In this document: positions 53,094-63,185 of the stretch, one piece after another
How the letters are laid out: each line of letters begins with the position of its first letter
How positions within the stretch are numbered: the first letter of the stretch is position 1
Origin: Fragilariopsis cylindrus CCMP1102
Lineage: Eukaryota; Bacillariophyta; Bacillariophyceae; Bacillariales; Bacillariaceae
NCBI GenBank assembly: GCA_900095095.1
Contig: FMBT01000295.1
Coordinates: 620,001-684,000 of the forward strand
Reading direction: 5' to 3'
DNA: 64,000 bases
Position numbers and translations under genes: made by a program
The notes under the pieces: model-generated
Seen by the model: only the letters and a program-made list of their open reading frames with translations
Told to the model about the DNA's origin: nothing
The model's database searches: none

Positions 53094-56000
53094 ATGATAC
53101 CAACACAAACAAATATATTTAGACAAACATACGAAAGGAATAACAACGACGAAGAAGATAAGGATAATGAAATGCCGACACTACAAGACAGAGATAGAGA
53201 GGATAGTGATAGCGATGATGAAGAGAGCGAGGACGATATAGTGTACGAGAATTACGATGAACAAGAGGTTGCATACGGAGACAACCAAGACACATTGGAA
53301 AATAGACTATTTAAATTAAAAGAAGAAATAACAAAGATTAGTAATCTACAGACAAACAATTTAACAGATAGTCTAACAAAAACAACAATAGCATTCGTAC
53401 CATCAAGAATGATCAATACTGAGAGACAAAAACTAAAAGAAGAAAGAAAAGAGAACAAAAGAGAACTGCTGCAACTGCAAAAAGAAATAATAAAAGAAAC
53501 AAAAGAAGTATTGAAATGGGAACGTATACAAGCAAAAACCCGAAATCAGGAGATGGAAGATGACGAGGAGGATGAAGACGAATCAGTGTATGAGCCAATA
53601 ACAATGCCTAAGTTAATTAAACGAAACGGAGATGATGACGACGACCGATCTGTCGACAGTGGGTCAGTGCAAACAGAAGATAATACCACAAAGAAACCGG
53701 TTACATTACGACTAAGAGGAGGAGCACCCCCAGAGATAATAGAAATAGTTGAAGAGAGATTCATATTAGAAGCATTGGATGAAGAAGAAGCAGAACCAAT
53801 GGGAGGCACAATGGAGGAACCAAAATTACCAGGAATGCTACGGATATCTGGATGTAATCCAAATGGTATCAAAGCAGGCCAATTGAAAAGTCATCTCCAA
53901 AACGCGATGGACTTAAACGTCGATATTCAATGCTACTCGGAAGTGAACACCGATTTCCTGCAAACACAACAAAGACAGAAATTCTACGAGAATACTAAAT
54001 CAATGGACAGACAGGCACGAGCCGTATGGGGGACTAGTCAAGTGGTAGTCGAAAACAAATCCGCATTTAAACCAGGCGGTACAGCAATCGTATCAATGGG
54101 AAAAACAGCTGGAAGAGTGAAGAAATCAGGCACGGATTCGATGGGAAGATGGACGTATCAAGTACTGGATGGAAAAGGAGGAAAAGACATACTCATTGTA
54201 AGTGTATATCAATGCTGCAAGCAACCAACAAACCCAAAAGGAGTTACAGCATATCATCAACAGGAAATAATGCTAAGTGAAACAAACAGAGTCGACAGAG
54301 ATCCAAGAAGAAACTTCTATAAAGACTTGAAAAAGTTCTTGAATGAATTCCTTACAGACGAGAACAATAACATAACACCCATTATACTGGGAGATTGGAA
54401 TGAAGAATGTAAAGGAACATCAACATCACAAAAACTATGCGACTACTTTGGATTTGTTAATATATTCAAACAAGTACATCCAAACCACAAACAATTTAAA
54501 ACATATATGAGAGGTTCAAGGACTATCGACTTCGCACTAGCCCCCCCAGAGCTAGCGAACCGAGTGACAAACTTTGTGTACGAGCCATTCATGTACAGGC
54601 TAAAAGGAGATCACCGTGCATATTACTTTGATATAGGAGAAGAAGTTCTATTTGGAAATAAACAAGAACCAGTATATGACCAGGCAGGAAGAACGTTCGC
54701 AAGCAAAGATCCAAAAGCAGTAACTACTTATCTCGCAGCAGCACACTCGCATCTTATGGCCAACGCAGTAATGACAAGAATAAGGAACCTACTGGCAAGT
54801 GATGACCCAGACCACGAGGAGGCAGAAAAACTAGACTCACTCATGACGCAAGCATGCGAACACGCTTCCAACCAATGTAAAAGAAGAAGAAAAGATTACT
54901 GGAACATCGAAATACATGAAACAAAAAGAAACCTATCAGTATGGTGTCAATACAAAAGTAGACGAGTACGGAAACTATCATCACGTGCACTCATAGCACG
55001 GACATCGGCACTAGGACTACAGATGAGAGAAGGAATGCCAATGGAAGAAATACTAGGACAAATAGAAATACTACGCACAAGAGTAAAAGAAATACACAAG
55101 GAATCTGAAAAGAAGAGAGATGAATCACTTACGGAGAGGGCAAATATGGCAGAAGACGCAGACGACAAGAAGAAAGCTAAGGCGATTCGTCAAATGAAAG
55201 AGACAGAACAGAAAACAAGAGCTTTCCAAAAATTGAAGTTCAAGAGAGGACTTATACACAATGGAGGAGGTATATCGAGATTACAAGTACCAATCACATG
55301 GCCAACAGCTGAAGAATACAATGACGAGACAGACTACAACCTGGAAGACCCGAAAGCAACAGACCAGAAAGATGCAAGCAAATGGAGAGAAGTAAATTGC
55401 CCAAAAGAGATTGAATTCCTGCTGAGATTGCGCAACCAACGTCATTTTGGACAGGCTGAAAGTGACAGAACGCCCTTTACAACAGAAACTATGAAACACA
55501 AATTCAATTGGAGTGCATCAACGAATGAGGCCGAACTGGTCCTAAAAGGAGAATATAACGATGATGAATTATCAGATATAACAAGACTATTTCTAGATAA
55601 TATGACACGAGTGACCGAGACAGAAGACAAACCGAAATTCTTAACAATGAAAGAATTTACAGGTAAATTCAAAGTATGGAGAGAAACAACGTCGACATCT
55701 CCAAGTGGAAGGCATCTGGGACATTACAAAGCTCTGGTGGCAACAATAGATCGATCCTTAAAAGAGGAAGAAAGAAAAGAATTTGTAACATTTCAAGAAG
55801 AGATATCCAAATGCTATATAGGTTTGATCAATTATGCGATCAAACATAGATATTCTCTTCAACGATGGAAGACGATAGTCAATATGATGATATATAAAGA
55901 ACATGGTAATGTCAAGATACACCGGTTGCGAGTCATTCATCTGTATGAAGCAGACTTAAGTCTCCTCTGGGGCGTGAAATGGAGAGAAGGTATGCACACA

Positions 56001-56399
56001 GCGTTAAAGACAAAATCACTACACCAAGGCCAGTATGGAGGGTTACCCGGACGAGATTGCACATCACTGACATACTTAGAAGAATTACGATTTGATTATT
56101 CAAAACTGACAAGATATCCAGTTGCAAATTTTGATAACGACGCAGCAGCATGCTATGATAGAATCCTATGTGCAATAGCAAGTTTAGCAGGAAGGAAATA
56201 CGGCATTCACAAAGACGTTATATTCATACATGCACAAACATTAGAAGAAGCAGAATTCAAACTGAAATCATCACTGAAAGTATCTGATACTCATATAGAC
56301 ACTGTGTTAAATTTCCCATACACGGAACAGGCCAAGGATCAAGCAATTCACCAACAATATGGTGTTTATATCAAGTGTACTATTCCAATGCCACAATGA
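53094..56399 (+). CDS. LINE ORF2, N-terminal part: AP endonuclease and first half of reverse transcriptase
   Basis: 1101 aa from the first ATG; the frame itself is open from about 52953, overlapping the ORF1 end in another frame. A charged start of about 235 residues ends in LRLRGGAPP. The endonuclease spans about 250-520 with GCNPNG (nt 53850), SEVNTD, GDWNEE (nt about 54389), SRTIDF (nt about 54517) and GDHRAY (nt about 54607), the standard APE order of Asn, Glu, Asp-Asn, and Asp-His residues. The reverse transcriptase begins with TSPSGRHLGHYKAL (nt about 55695) and includes the first catalytic region (VANFDNDAAACYDR). Then the frame is lost near 56330, ahead of the FVDD box. Not functional as it stands unless frames are switched. 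Confidence 0.8.
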   Translation: MIPTQTNIFRQTYERNNNDEEDKDNEMPTLQDRDREDSDSDDEESEDDIVYENYDEQEVAYGDNQDTLENRLFKLKEEITKISNLQTNNLTDSLTKTTIAFVPSRMINTERQKLKEERKENKRELLQLQKEIIKETKEVLKWERIQAKTRNQEMEDDEEDEDESVYEPITMPKLIKRNGDDDDDRSVDSGSVQTEDNTTKKPVTLRLRGGAPPEIIEIVEERFILEALDEEEAEPMGGTMEEPKLPGMLRISGCNPNGIKAGQLKSHLQNAMDLNVDIQCYSEVNTDFLQTQQRQKFYENTKSMDRQARAVWGTSQVVVENKSAFKPGGTAIVSMGKTAGRVKKSGTDSMGRWTYQVLDGKGGKDILIVSVYQCCKQPTNPKGVTAYHQQEIMLSETNRVDRDPRRNFYKDLKKFLNEFLTDENNNITPIILGDWNEECKGTSTSQKLCDYFGFVNIFKQVHPNHKQFKTYMRGSRTIDFALAPPELANRVTNFVYEPFMYRLKGDHRAYYFDIGEEVLFGNKQEPVYDQAGRTFASKDPKAVTTYLAAAHSHLMANAVMTRIRNLLASDDPDHEEAEKLDSLMTQACEHASNQCKRRRKDYWNIEIHETKRNLSVWCQYKSRRVRKLSSRALIARTSALGLQMREGMPMEEILGQIEILRTRVKEIHKESEKKRDESLTERANMAEDADDKKKAKAIRQMKETEQKTRAFQKLKFKRGLIHNGGGISRLQVPITWPTAEEYNDETDYNLEDPKATDQKDASKWREVNCPKEIEFLLRLRNQRHFGQAESDRTPFTTETMKHKFNWSASTNEAELVLKGEYNDDELSDITRLFLDNMTRVTETEDKPKFLTMKEFTGKFKVWRETTSTSPSGRHLGHYKALVATIDRSLKEEERKEFVTFQEEISKCYIGLINYAIKHRYSLQRWKTIVNMMIYKEHGNVKIHRLRVIHLYEADLSLLWGVKWREGMHTALKTKSLHQGQYGGLPGRDCTSLTYLEELRFDYSKLTRYPVANFDNDAAACYDRILCAIASLAGRKYGIHKDVIFIHAQTLEEAEFKLKSSLKVSDTHIDTVLNFPYTEQAKDQAIHQQYGVYIKCTIPMPQ

Positions 56400-57250
56400 A
56401 AGAGCGTCCGGAATGTTATTTCAGTCACCAGAAGGTGACATGATAGTCAGATTCAATATGGTAGGGTTTGTCGATGACTCCACATGTATCACCGGAGGCA
56501 ATCCCGATGATACACTACAGAATTGCTGAAGAAAATGCAGGATGATGCACAGCTATGGCACGATCTGTTGTGGTGCTCAGGAGGCAAATTGGAACTATCA
56601 AAATGCGGATATCATGTGATACATTACGACTTCGAAGACAGTGGAATTCCAAGAATGAAACATAACCCTGGGGAATCAATAACACTACAGAATGAAAAGG
56701 GCGAACCAATCTCCATCAAATCTAAAAATATATACCAAACAAGAGTGAATCTAGGACATGCAAAAGCTCCAAGCGATTCTTGTAACACAGAATTCGAACG
56801 TACGTTAAAGAAAGCAGTAAAGATCGGGGAAGCTATAACACAGTGCGGAGGCACGAGAGCTGAAAGCAAAATGCTGTATAGAGCTGTTTGGAAACCAGCA
56901 GTCGAATACATATTGCCGCAATCATTTCTATCGAAAAAGCAATTACAAAAGATAGAGAAAGCAAGTTTGCCTAAAATATATGCGAAATGCGGGTACAATA
57001 GGAACACGTCAAGAGCAGTACTAGCTGGACCTATAGAACTTGGAGGAGGAGGATTTACACCTCTGTACGTGACGGCCGGAACAGGCTACGTAACTCACTT
57101 TCTGAAAAACTGGAGGACACCTACAGAAGATATTGGAAAACAATTACGATCGTATATGCATGGACATCATATCAAGCAGGTGTTACATACCCCTTATTAG
57201 AACATCCAGAACGTATATTAGATTACGTAAACGGTAAAGTAATACCAGGA
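56400..57250 (+). pseudogene. LINE ORF2, frame-shifted reverse transcriptase middle
   Basis: The catalytic GFVDDSTCITGG box (FVDD, nt about 56465-56480) lies in a short frame that ends near 56525. A second open piece (56523-57200) carries the thumb-like region (WHDLLWCSGGKLELSKCGYH, then a long helical part with ILPQSFLSKKQLQKIEKASL). Another shift lies near 57180. Each piece reads cleanly in its own frame, so the breaks are recent indels rather than general decay. Confidence 0.75.
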
Positions 57251-59659
57251 ATGAGAGAATACTTGGACACAATTGATGGCAAAATAAAATTGAATAATAC
57301 TTATATTAGATCTAAATTGAGAACTAACGACAAAAGTATCATGGAAAGAGTAGCCGAAATGGAATTCACCACTATTCAAAGAGAACGGATCAATTGCGTC
57401 AGAATGTATTTGGGTGTGATGTATTTAAGTGAAATTTGTAATGAGGACGGAAAGTCGTTACAGAAAGGTATCGAAGACAACAAACACAACAAAACAACAT
57501 ACACAGTATCATTGACTAGACCAAAACAACAGAAACCAAACTCCTACAGCTGGAAATTTTGGAAGAAGGCAATAAGATCATTCACAACAGACGATAAGAA
57601 ATTAGAATTGGAACTAGGATCTTGGACCAACCAACACAGCAAATCCGGCAAGTGGGAATCATACCAGTCTAATATAGACAATAATATATATCACCATTGT
57701 AGCAACAAAGAAGATAACCATCAGTATTGGGAAGTTTATGAACGTCAAGGGTATCAACTCACTTTAATCGACGAAATGGAACTGGATGAATTTAAGATAC
57801 AAAATGGAGGAACACCAATACAAATAAAATCTTTAGCAAATGGAATGAAATATGGCGAGATGACAGCAGTAATAGTTAAAGATAAGAGAACACAGAATGC
57901 TTATGGACCCGACGTATCATGGGACAGATTTATACAAGCACAACCAGAATGGGTGCGAGTACTCCTGGAGGATGTTCATTTCTTTTCAGAAGATGGGTAT
58001 TCCAACCTGTGGGAAATAGTAGCATGCATGGAGAAACACAAGTACTTGTTAGCTGTATCTGATGGTTCTGTAAAATTCCATGACATGAGCTTTGGTTGGA
58101 TCTTAGCTACACCTACTGGCGAAAGATTAGCAGCAGCTGCAGGACCTTGTAATGGGAGAGGAAATTCACTTCGGGCAGAAGGAGCAGGAATGTTGTCAGT
58201 AACAATGTTTATAGCATCAATCATAAAATACCTTGAGGTAGAACCAATGAAGATAGTATTCATATCTGATAATCTAGAACTGATCAAACGACTGAAAGCA
58301 CATAAGCATTACAACGATCCATACCCAAATGAGACCCTGAAATCGGAGTTCGACGTGACAGAGCAAATATACAGAACAACAGAGACATATGGAATAGAGG
58401 CATCCTACAAGTGGGTTAAAGGTCATCAAGATAAGAACACACCTTACATGGACCTGAACTTAGAAGCACAACTCAACGTCGATGCAGACAAATTTGCAGG
58501 AGACTTTCAGATGGAAAAAGGGAAATTCAGACCAATGGTATTCCTCCTACCAAGCTGTGATGCCATGCTATCGATAAGAGGAATCAGCATCACAAGCAAC
58601 TATAGGAAACAATTAATAAGAGCATATGTTGAGCCGGAATACATTCAATACCTACAGTACAAATTCCAGTGGTCAAATGAAGTCATTGAGATAGTTTCTT
58701 GGAAATGCCTCTCACTTGCTATACAAAGAATTAACAGAGACGTTCTAATCACAAAAATATGCAATGATCTGTTACCAACAGCTGACACGCTGTGCAGAAT
58801 GAAATACCAACACCACGATACATATGTTTTATGTAACAACCACGAAACAAGAGACCATATGATAAGATGTACTGCAAAGTCAAGAATTAAATGGAGAAAC
58901 CAATATATAAATGCAATTAGAAAGAAGCTAAATACGATGGAGACAGAATACGCAATAACAGAAGCTCTATGCTCAGCTATTGCAGCATGGCTGGAGTTTG
59001 GAGAGGTCGATATAAGCAAGTTTCCGATACAATTTGCAAATGCTATCTTGTCACAAGAGAGAATCGGATGGAGACATTTCTTCGCTGGTAAAATATCGCA
59101 GGAATGGTTACAACTACAGGAGAACAGTACAAACAAGACAATAGGAAAGAAAAGAGACTGTTACGTTTGGGGAGCGTCGGTGGCTGAAGTGACTCTGACC
59201 TATTTCATTAAACTATGGGAATTAAGGAATGAGGAAGTCCATGGTAAATCTGTAGAACAACAAGAAAGAACAAGAAAAACCAAACTCAGTACAGATGTAA
59301 GAAAACTAAATGCACTAAAGGACAAAGCAAGACCGGTAGATATGGGCTTATTCCACAATGATATAGAAGAATTCATTGATAGTTCAACTGCACAAACAAT
59401 TGCGACATTTATCAGTAGCCACAAGAGAGCGATTGCAAATAGTGTGAAGAAATACAAAGCAGCCTCACAAGCAGGAGCAACGTCTGTAGTCCAATGGATC
59501 AGGGGATGGAGCAACAACGACGATGTGATAGAAAGGATGAACACTAGACAAAGGAAAGATATACTGGAAACAGATGGTAGGAAGAAGGAGAGACGACGGC
59601 GTAAACAAAACAGTGGAAGACAGAGATCAATAGTTGGTTTCTTGTCATTAGTGTCGTAA
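57251..59659 (+). CDS. LINE ORF2, C-terminal part: RNase H and Cys-His motif
   Basis: Up to 802 aa in one frame. It begins inside the connector region, so the first Met is arbitrary. The RNase H domain is at about nt 58045-58500 with its four acidic residues visible: LLAVSDGSVKF, SLRAEGAGML, VFISDNLELI and LNVDADKFAG. A Cys-His motif common behind the RNase H of such elements follows (VLCNNHETRDHMIRC, nt about 58828-58872). About 260 more residues with helices and a very basic end (RRKEKRRRKQNSGRQR-like) close the protein. All motifs are intact. Confidence 0.8.
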   Translation: MREYLDTIDGKIKLNNTYIRSKLRTNDKSIMERVAEMEFTTIQRERINCVRMYLGVMYLSEICNEDGKSLQKGIEDNKHNKTTYTVSLTRPKQQKPNSYSWKFWKKAIRSFTTDDKKLELELGSWTNQHSKSGKWESYQSNIDNNIYHHCSNKEDNHQYWEVYERQGYQLTLIDEMELDEFKIQNGGTPIQIKSLANGMKYGEMTAVIVKDKRTQNAYGPDVSWDRFIQAQPEWVRVLLEDVHFFSEDGYSNLWEIVACMEKHKYLLAVSDGSVKFHDMSFGWILATPTGERLAAAAGPCNGRGNSLRAEGAGMLSVTMFIASIIKYLEVEPMKIVFISDNLELIKRLKAHKHYNDPYPNETLKSEFDVTEQIYRTTETYGIEASYKWVKGHQDKNTPYMDLNLEAQLNVDADKFAGDFQMEKGKFRPMVFLLPSCDAMLSIRGISITSNYRKQLIRAYVEPEYIQYLQYKFQWSNEVIEIVSWKCLSLAIQRINRDVLITKICNDLLPTADTLCRMKYQHHDTYVLCNNHETRDHMIRCTAKSRIKWRNQYINAIRKKLNTMETEYAITEALCSAIAAWLEFGEVDISKFPIQFANAILSQERIGWRHFFAGKISQEWLQLQENSTNKTIGKKRDCYVWGASVAEVTLTYFIKLWELRNEEVHGKSVEQQERTRKTKLSTDVRKLNALKDKARPVDMGLFHNDIEEFIDSSTAQTIATFISSHKRAIANSVKKYKAASQAGATSVVQWIRGWSNNDDVIERMNTRQRKDILETDGRKKERRRRKQNSGRQRSIVGFLSLVS

Positions 59660-59795
59660 GACATTACATAAAAGTAGATTTGCGGTATAGCTGCTCCGGC
59701 AGTGCTGCGCCTTTGTGAGATGGTACTCGAGCCATGGGCTGAGCGTTTCGAAAGGATTTAAATTAGATATTTATATTATTATTATATTACATTAA

Positions 59796-59955
59796 CACCA
59801 CAACACGCATCACTGAAAATTGAATGCATTACATCCGACTAGAAGATAGAAGGTTTATAATTAATTGTTATCTACTAGTATAAGTATATACTTCTTACTC
59901 GGGATAGGCATATATCCTATTACATTATGTGTTATCTACATCTATAGATCACTTT
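59796..59955. other. Flank between the LINE tail and the next gene
   Basis: AT-rich sequence with no gene. It includes the 3' end region of the minus-strand membrane protein gene. Confidence 0.5.
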
Positions 59956-61120
59956 TCATTTCTTTTTGATCTTTCTACAGGCAGTAGTCTCACCAGCTGT
60001 AGTTGTAATTTTAGATCGTTTGTTCAATTCTGGTATTTTCTTCACGAAGAGCAATTCCGTGTAAAAGAGACCGGTAAATCCTAATACAGTCGGAAGATGA
60101 TAGAATTGATGTCCAGTTTTGGTGATCAACGTTGAAACACCGATCCCAAAAGCAAGACACGAGAGACCGACACAAAGATATTTATTTCGGATTTGTTTGT
60201 TAGGGCACTTCGCTTTCAAGAAAAGGAATAAAGTCGATACACCAAGTGTAACGAAAGACAAAACAAACCATGATACTTTTTCGCAATTTCCATAAGCTAT
60301 ATCAGATTCGGTGAGTTGGTATATTGTACTATTATCGTCTCCTGCGAGTTGCGCTTTCACGGTACACGAATGTCCACCGTAAACTATTGAAACGAAAGAT
60401 AGCACACTCAATGTCGGTAAAATGTACATCCATAATCCTGGACCCCGACCTTCGCCCCAAAGTCCTAAGGCAAGCATGCTCTGCCCGAGAGCCAATCCAC
60501 CGTAAAAGAATGCTTGATAAACTGTCGGAATCAGTCCTATGTACAGCCAATTGTCAAAAAGATGCCCCGCAACTTCTGCGAAAGCCCCAACGGATAATAT
60601 TGGCATTGCAGTTAGCATTAAATTTGGTGAGTACGCTAGCTTCTTGTTTGTATCATCATCGACCCACTTTGAATTAGATATCCACACAGCTCCAAGGGAT
60701 GTAATCCCAAGTGCAAGTAAAAAATGGAAGAACACAAGGAGGGATACCCAAATCACTGCCAATACGTCAATAAGAAAATGACCGTGGATATCCTTGCAAA
60801 TGACTCGTCCCGTTTGGGTGAGTGATGCAGGGTACCCATCAGGGATGTTCTTCGTATCTGCGATGATCGAATAGAGTGTACCCGGCTCCATACGATATCG
60901 AAGACAATTCCATGAGAATCCACTTTTTAAAGAAAACAAGGGAATGAAATAATAATAATGACAATGGAATAGAACATAAGTGTGTATGTGTGAGTATTTA
61001 TCGCAACCAACGTAACATGCATTTTGTATCAGGCACGCATATTATTACACCTTGAATGTTTCGCCCACGATCCAAATCATCATCGTACCTGGCTGCAAAA
61101 CTATCATTAGGCCAGACCAT
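59956..61120 (-). CDS. Seven-helix membrane protein, unknown function
   Basis: Proposed exons 61120-61089 and 60922-59956 (166-bp GT-AG intron, phase 2) give 332 aa starting MVWPNDSFAASGFSWNCLRY. Without the tiny first exon the first ATG would be at 60891 (311 aa). Seven hydrophobic segments are visible, including DVLAVIWVSLLVFFHFLLAL, IPTVYQAFFYGGLALGQSML, VSWFVLSFVTLGVSTLFLF and LPTVLGFTGLFYTELLFV. Between helices 6 and 7 lies GHQFYHLP, an HxxxH pattern, and GHLFDNW near helix 2. The HxxxH recalls the PAQR/CREST hydrolase superfamily, but the other required His/Ser/Asp motifs are not clear. The loop about 195-230 has paired Cys and a glycosylation site. The tail is basic. It sits directly beyond the LINE and is undamaged. 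Confidence 0.65.
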
Positions 61121-61908
61121 CTTTTGGTGATATTTGTACTATTTTCTTCAAATTGTCCGGCGTCAGGACAATGTAATACAGGTTACCTCGTTATTCTTCG
61201 AATGTTATGACCGGTTGTTATCAGCATCTTAAAAGCCTATCTTCTGTCTACTGTTGTACACGCGAGGTGCAGCGCCTTCTATCAAGATGCGCTTGACATG
61301 ATTTTTTTTAATTCCTTTGATTGATTCAATTTCTCTCTGTTCTTTGTTCTTTGATTGGTATTTCTACTTCTTCTTTCTTGATTCAATTAAATAATGTTGA
61401 CTCTGTTCTTAAATGTTCTTTGTCAAAGAATTTTCTTTTAACGCAACGGACTACTATATTCAAATCTTCTCTTTCAGATCTGAAATTTTTCAAAACTTCT
61501 CAATAGCTCTCTGAAATTTTCAAATCTTCTCAGTGTTGTCCCTATCGCGTCTTGCACCGTACGCCACAAATAAAAAAACTAAAACATTTTTAAATGAAAA
61601 CACAAAACAATGGTTGAATATTGAATACTGTACCTGGTATTCTCATTTAATTTTACGAACGATCGATGTTACAGTATCTGATAATGTTTACATTAATACC
61701 ATTACCAAGAGAATGTATGCGGGAATCGGACAATGATGTGAGCGAAGAATGTCTGTTTCACGCTTCCAAACACTACTTGTCTGTCGAATCAATCAGAATC
61801 ATTCTAATGTGATCACGGCATACAGATACGATTGGAAATTGGACAAGACCATAATATACTTCAATCAACTCAACTCAACAAGCTAAGCAATAGCAACAAC
61901 CAGCCAAC
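61121..61908. other. Divergent intergenic region
   Basis: Upstream of both the seven-helix protein and the hydrolase genes. It has T/C-rich sequence and an imperfect tandem repeat of CTGAAATTTTTCAAA-type units at about 61478-61532. Short ORFs here are not supported. The leader of the hydrolase gene is rich in CAACT/CAA. Confidence 0.5.
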
Positions 61909-62934
61909 ATGCAATTGATCCCCGCTCTTCTCGCTGGAGGGCTACAGTCCCTACGTCATCTGCAGCAGTTTACGATTCCAGATTATACCTCACCTCCCTT
62001 GGATATTGCCATCGAAGCAACGCCTGAATTATTTCGTGATGACGCCTACCTCAACAAAACCCGCGACATGATTGGTAGTGACGGGAGTTGCAATGACTAT
62101 ATAACAGGCTGTCAGATTCTCTTTCCTCCGGCACCCGAAGCTGTAGAATCTGGTACTGCCAAGCTGGGAGTCCTTTTCTATGGGGGAGGTCTGGTAGATC
62201 CTCGATCCTACTCTATCATAGCCAAGAAGTTATCTGATGTACACGGATTGGCCGTCGCCATTCCAATCTTTACTAGTGATTTGGCATATTCGGATTGTAG
62301 CGGTACCAATCGCCTCTCTCTTGCCGCTTCAGCGTTTCCCGACGTTGAGAAATGGATATTGGCCGGCCATAGTTTGGGAGGCATCGGAGCGCAGGTCGAC
62401 CTTTGGAACGCCAGAAACGAGACGGACAGTGATATAGGAGGTCTGGTTCTCATGGGCTCATACATTCGTCAAGATCTTGGATGTGGTGCAATTGATTTTT
62501 CTCAGACGAACATCCCCATGGCTAGTGTTTCTGGCGAGCTTGATGGTATTGTGAACCGCACTAGGTTTGACTTAGGTCAGGAGTTCCTTTCTACTAACGA
62601 TACTTTTCTTCTTGACGTTATGGGTGGCAATCATGGATACTTTGGTCATTATAATTATACCCTCCGGACTCCCATTTTGGGTCAAAATGATGGCGATGCT
62701 CTCATTCCTCGTGAAATTCAGATCGATCTTTCCATTGGGGCTATCATGCATGTTGCGTCACGTATGGGGCTACCTCTTCCGTCGTTTACCAAGAGGGCTG
62801 TTGCGCCGAAGATAATCTCTGCTTGCGAAGACAAAATCCTAGATACGAGTACATCATCTTCTGGAATCTTCTGGCATGGCTTTAGTGGAATGACCATTGC
62901 ATTGTCCACCTTTCTTTTCACCTACTGTTGGTAG
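61909..62934 (+). CDS. Secreted alpha/beta hydrolase
   Basis: 341 aa, single exon. The catalytic triad can be read: nucleophile S155 in the elbow AGHSLGG, acid D212 in SGELDGIV and base H242 in GGNHGYFG. The order and spacing fit the compact alpha/beta hydrolase (Abhydrolase_5-like) group, with FYGGGLVDPRSY near 89-100 as the oxyanion region. The start is weakly hydrophobic (LIPALLAGGLQSL), and there are several N-glycosylation sites (NETD, NRTR, NDTF, NYTL), which argues for the secretory route. A hydrophobic C-terminal end (GMTIALSTFLFTYCW) may be a GPI signal or a tail anchor. Substrate unknown; esterase or lipase activity is likely for the family. Confidence 0.85.
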   Translation: MQLIPALLAGGLQSLRHLQQFTIPDYTSPPLDIAIEATPELFRDDAYLNKTRDMIGSDGSCNDYITGCQILFPPAPEAVESGTAKLGVLFYGGGLVDPRSYSIIAKKLSDVHGLAVAIPIFTSDLAYSDCSGTNRLSLAASAFPDVEKWILAGHSLGGIGAQVDLWNARNETDSDIGGLVLMGSYIRQDLGCGAIDFSQTNIPMASVSGELDGIVNRTRFDLGQEFLSTNDTFLLDVMGGNHGYFGHYNYTLRTPILGQNDGDALIPREIQIDLSIGAIMHVASRMGLPLPSFTKRAVAPKIISACEDKILDTSTSSSGIFWHGFSGMTIALSTFLFTYCW

Positions 62935-63185
62935 AAAGATCTACTAATTTTAGTAAGAACCAATCTGTTAGTATCATGAATGTCCTATTAGAGTTAAATT
63001 AAATGCTTACACTAATACCTGAGGTTACGCGACATTTTCTGGATCCGTTTCTGTAGGGCCCGGTCGCCCACTTTCTTTATTCTTCCATGTTCTCCTCCCA
63101 ATAAGTCATCCCAGTCCAATGAAGTTGGCCTTTTTTGTATATATTAGTTTTCGATTTCATGGGCTGATTAGCCACATAATTCCCA
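62935..63185. other. Tail-to-tail intergenic region
   Basis: Short 3' region between the hydrolase gene and the partial minus-strand gene. It has a GGGCCCGG stretch near 63057. No gene seen. Confidence 0.55.

Larger units (their letters stand above)
50100..59795 (+). mobile_element. LINE (non-LTR retrotransposon) with ORF1, AP endonuclease, reverse transcriptase and RNase H
   Basis: About 9.7 kb, long for a LINE. ORF1 is intact. ORF2 has an AP-type endonuclease, reverse transcriptase, RNase H and a Cys-His motif. The order APE-RT-RNase H fits RNase H-bearing clades of the I/Tad/R1-like group; clade not settled. ORF2 is shifted out of frame at least three or four times between about 56330 and 57200; the endonuclease and RNase H parts remain open. 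The 3' end has a short hairpin-forming CTGCTCCGGCAG (59691-59702) and ends in an AT-rich tail with TTA repeats (about 59775-59795). The 5' border is uncertain, and no target-site duplication is visible. ORF1 conservation and long open parts suggest a fairly young copy. Confidence 0.85.

Noticed and set aside
50134-53146. Minus-strand ORFs opposite LINE ORF1
   Set aside because: Shadows of a Lys/Thr/Gln-rich coding strand.
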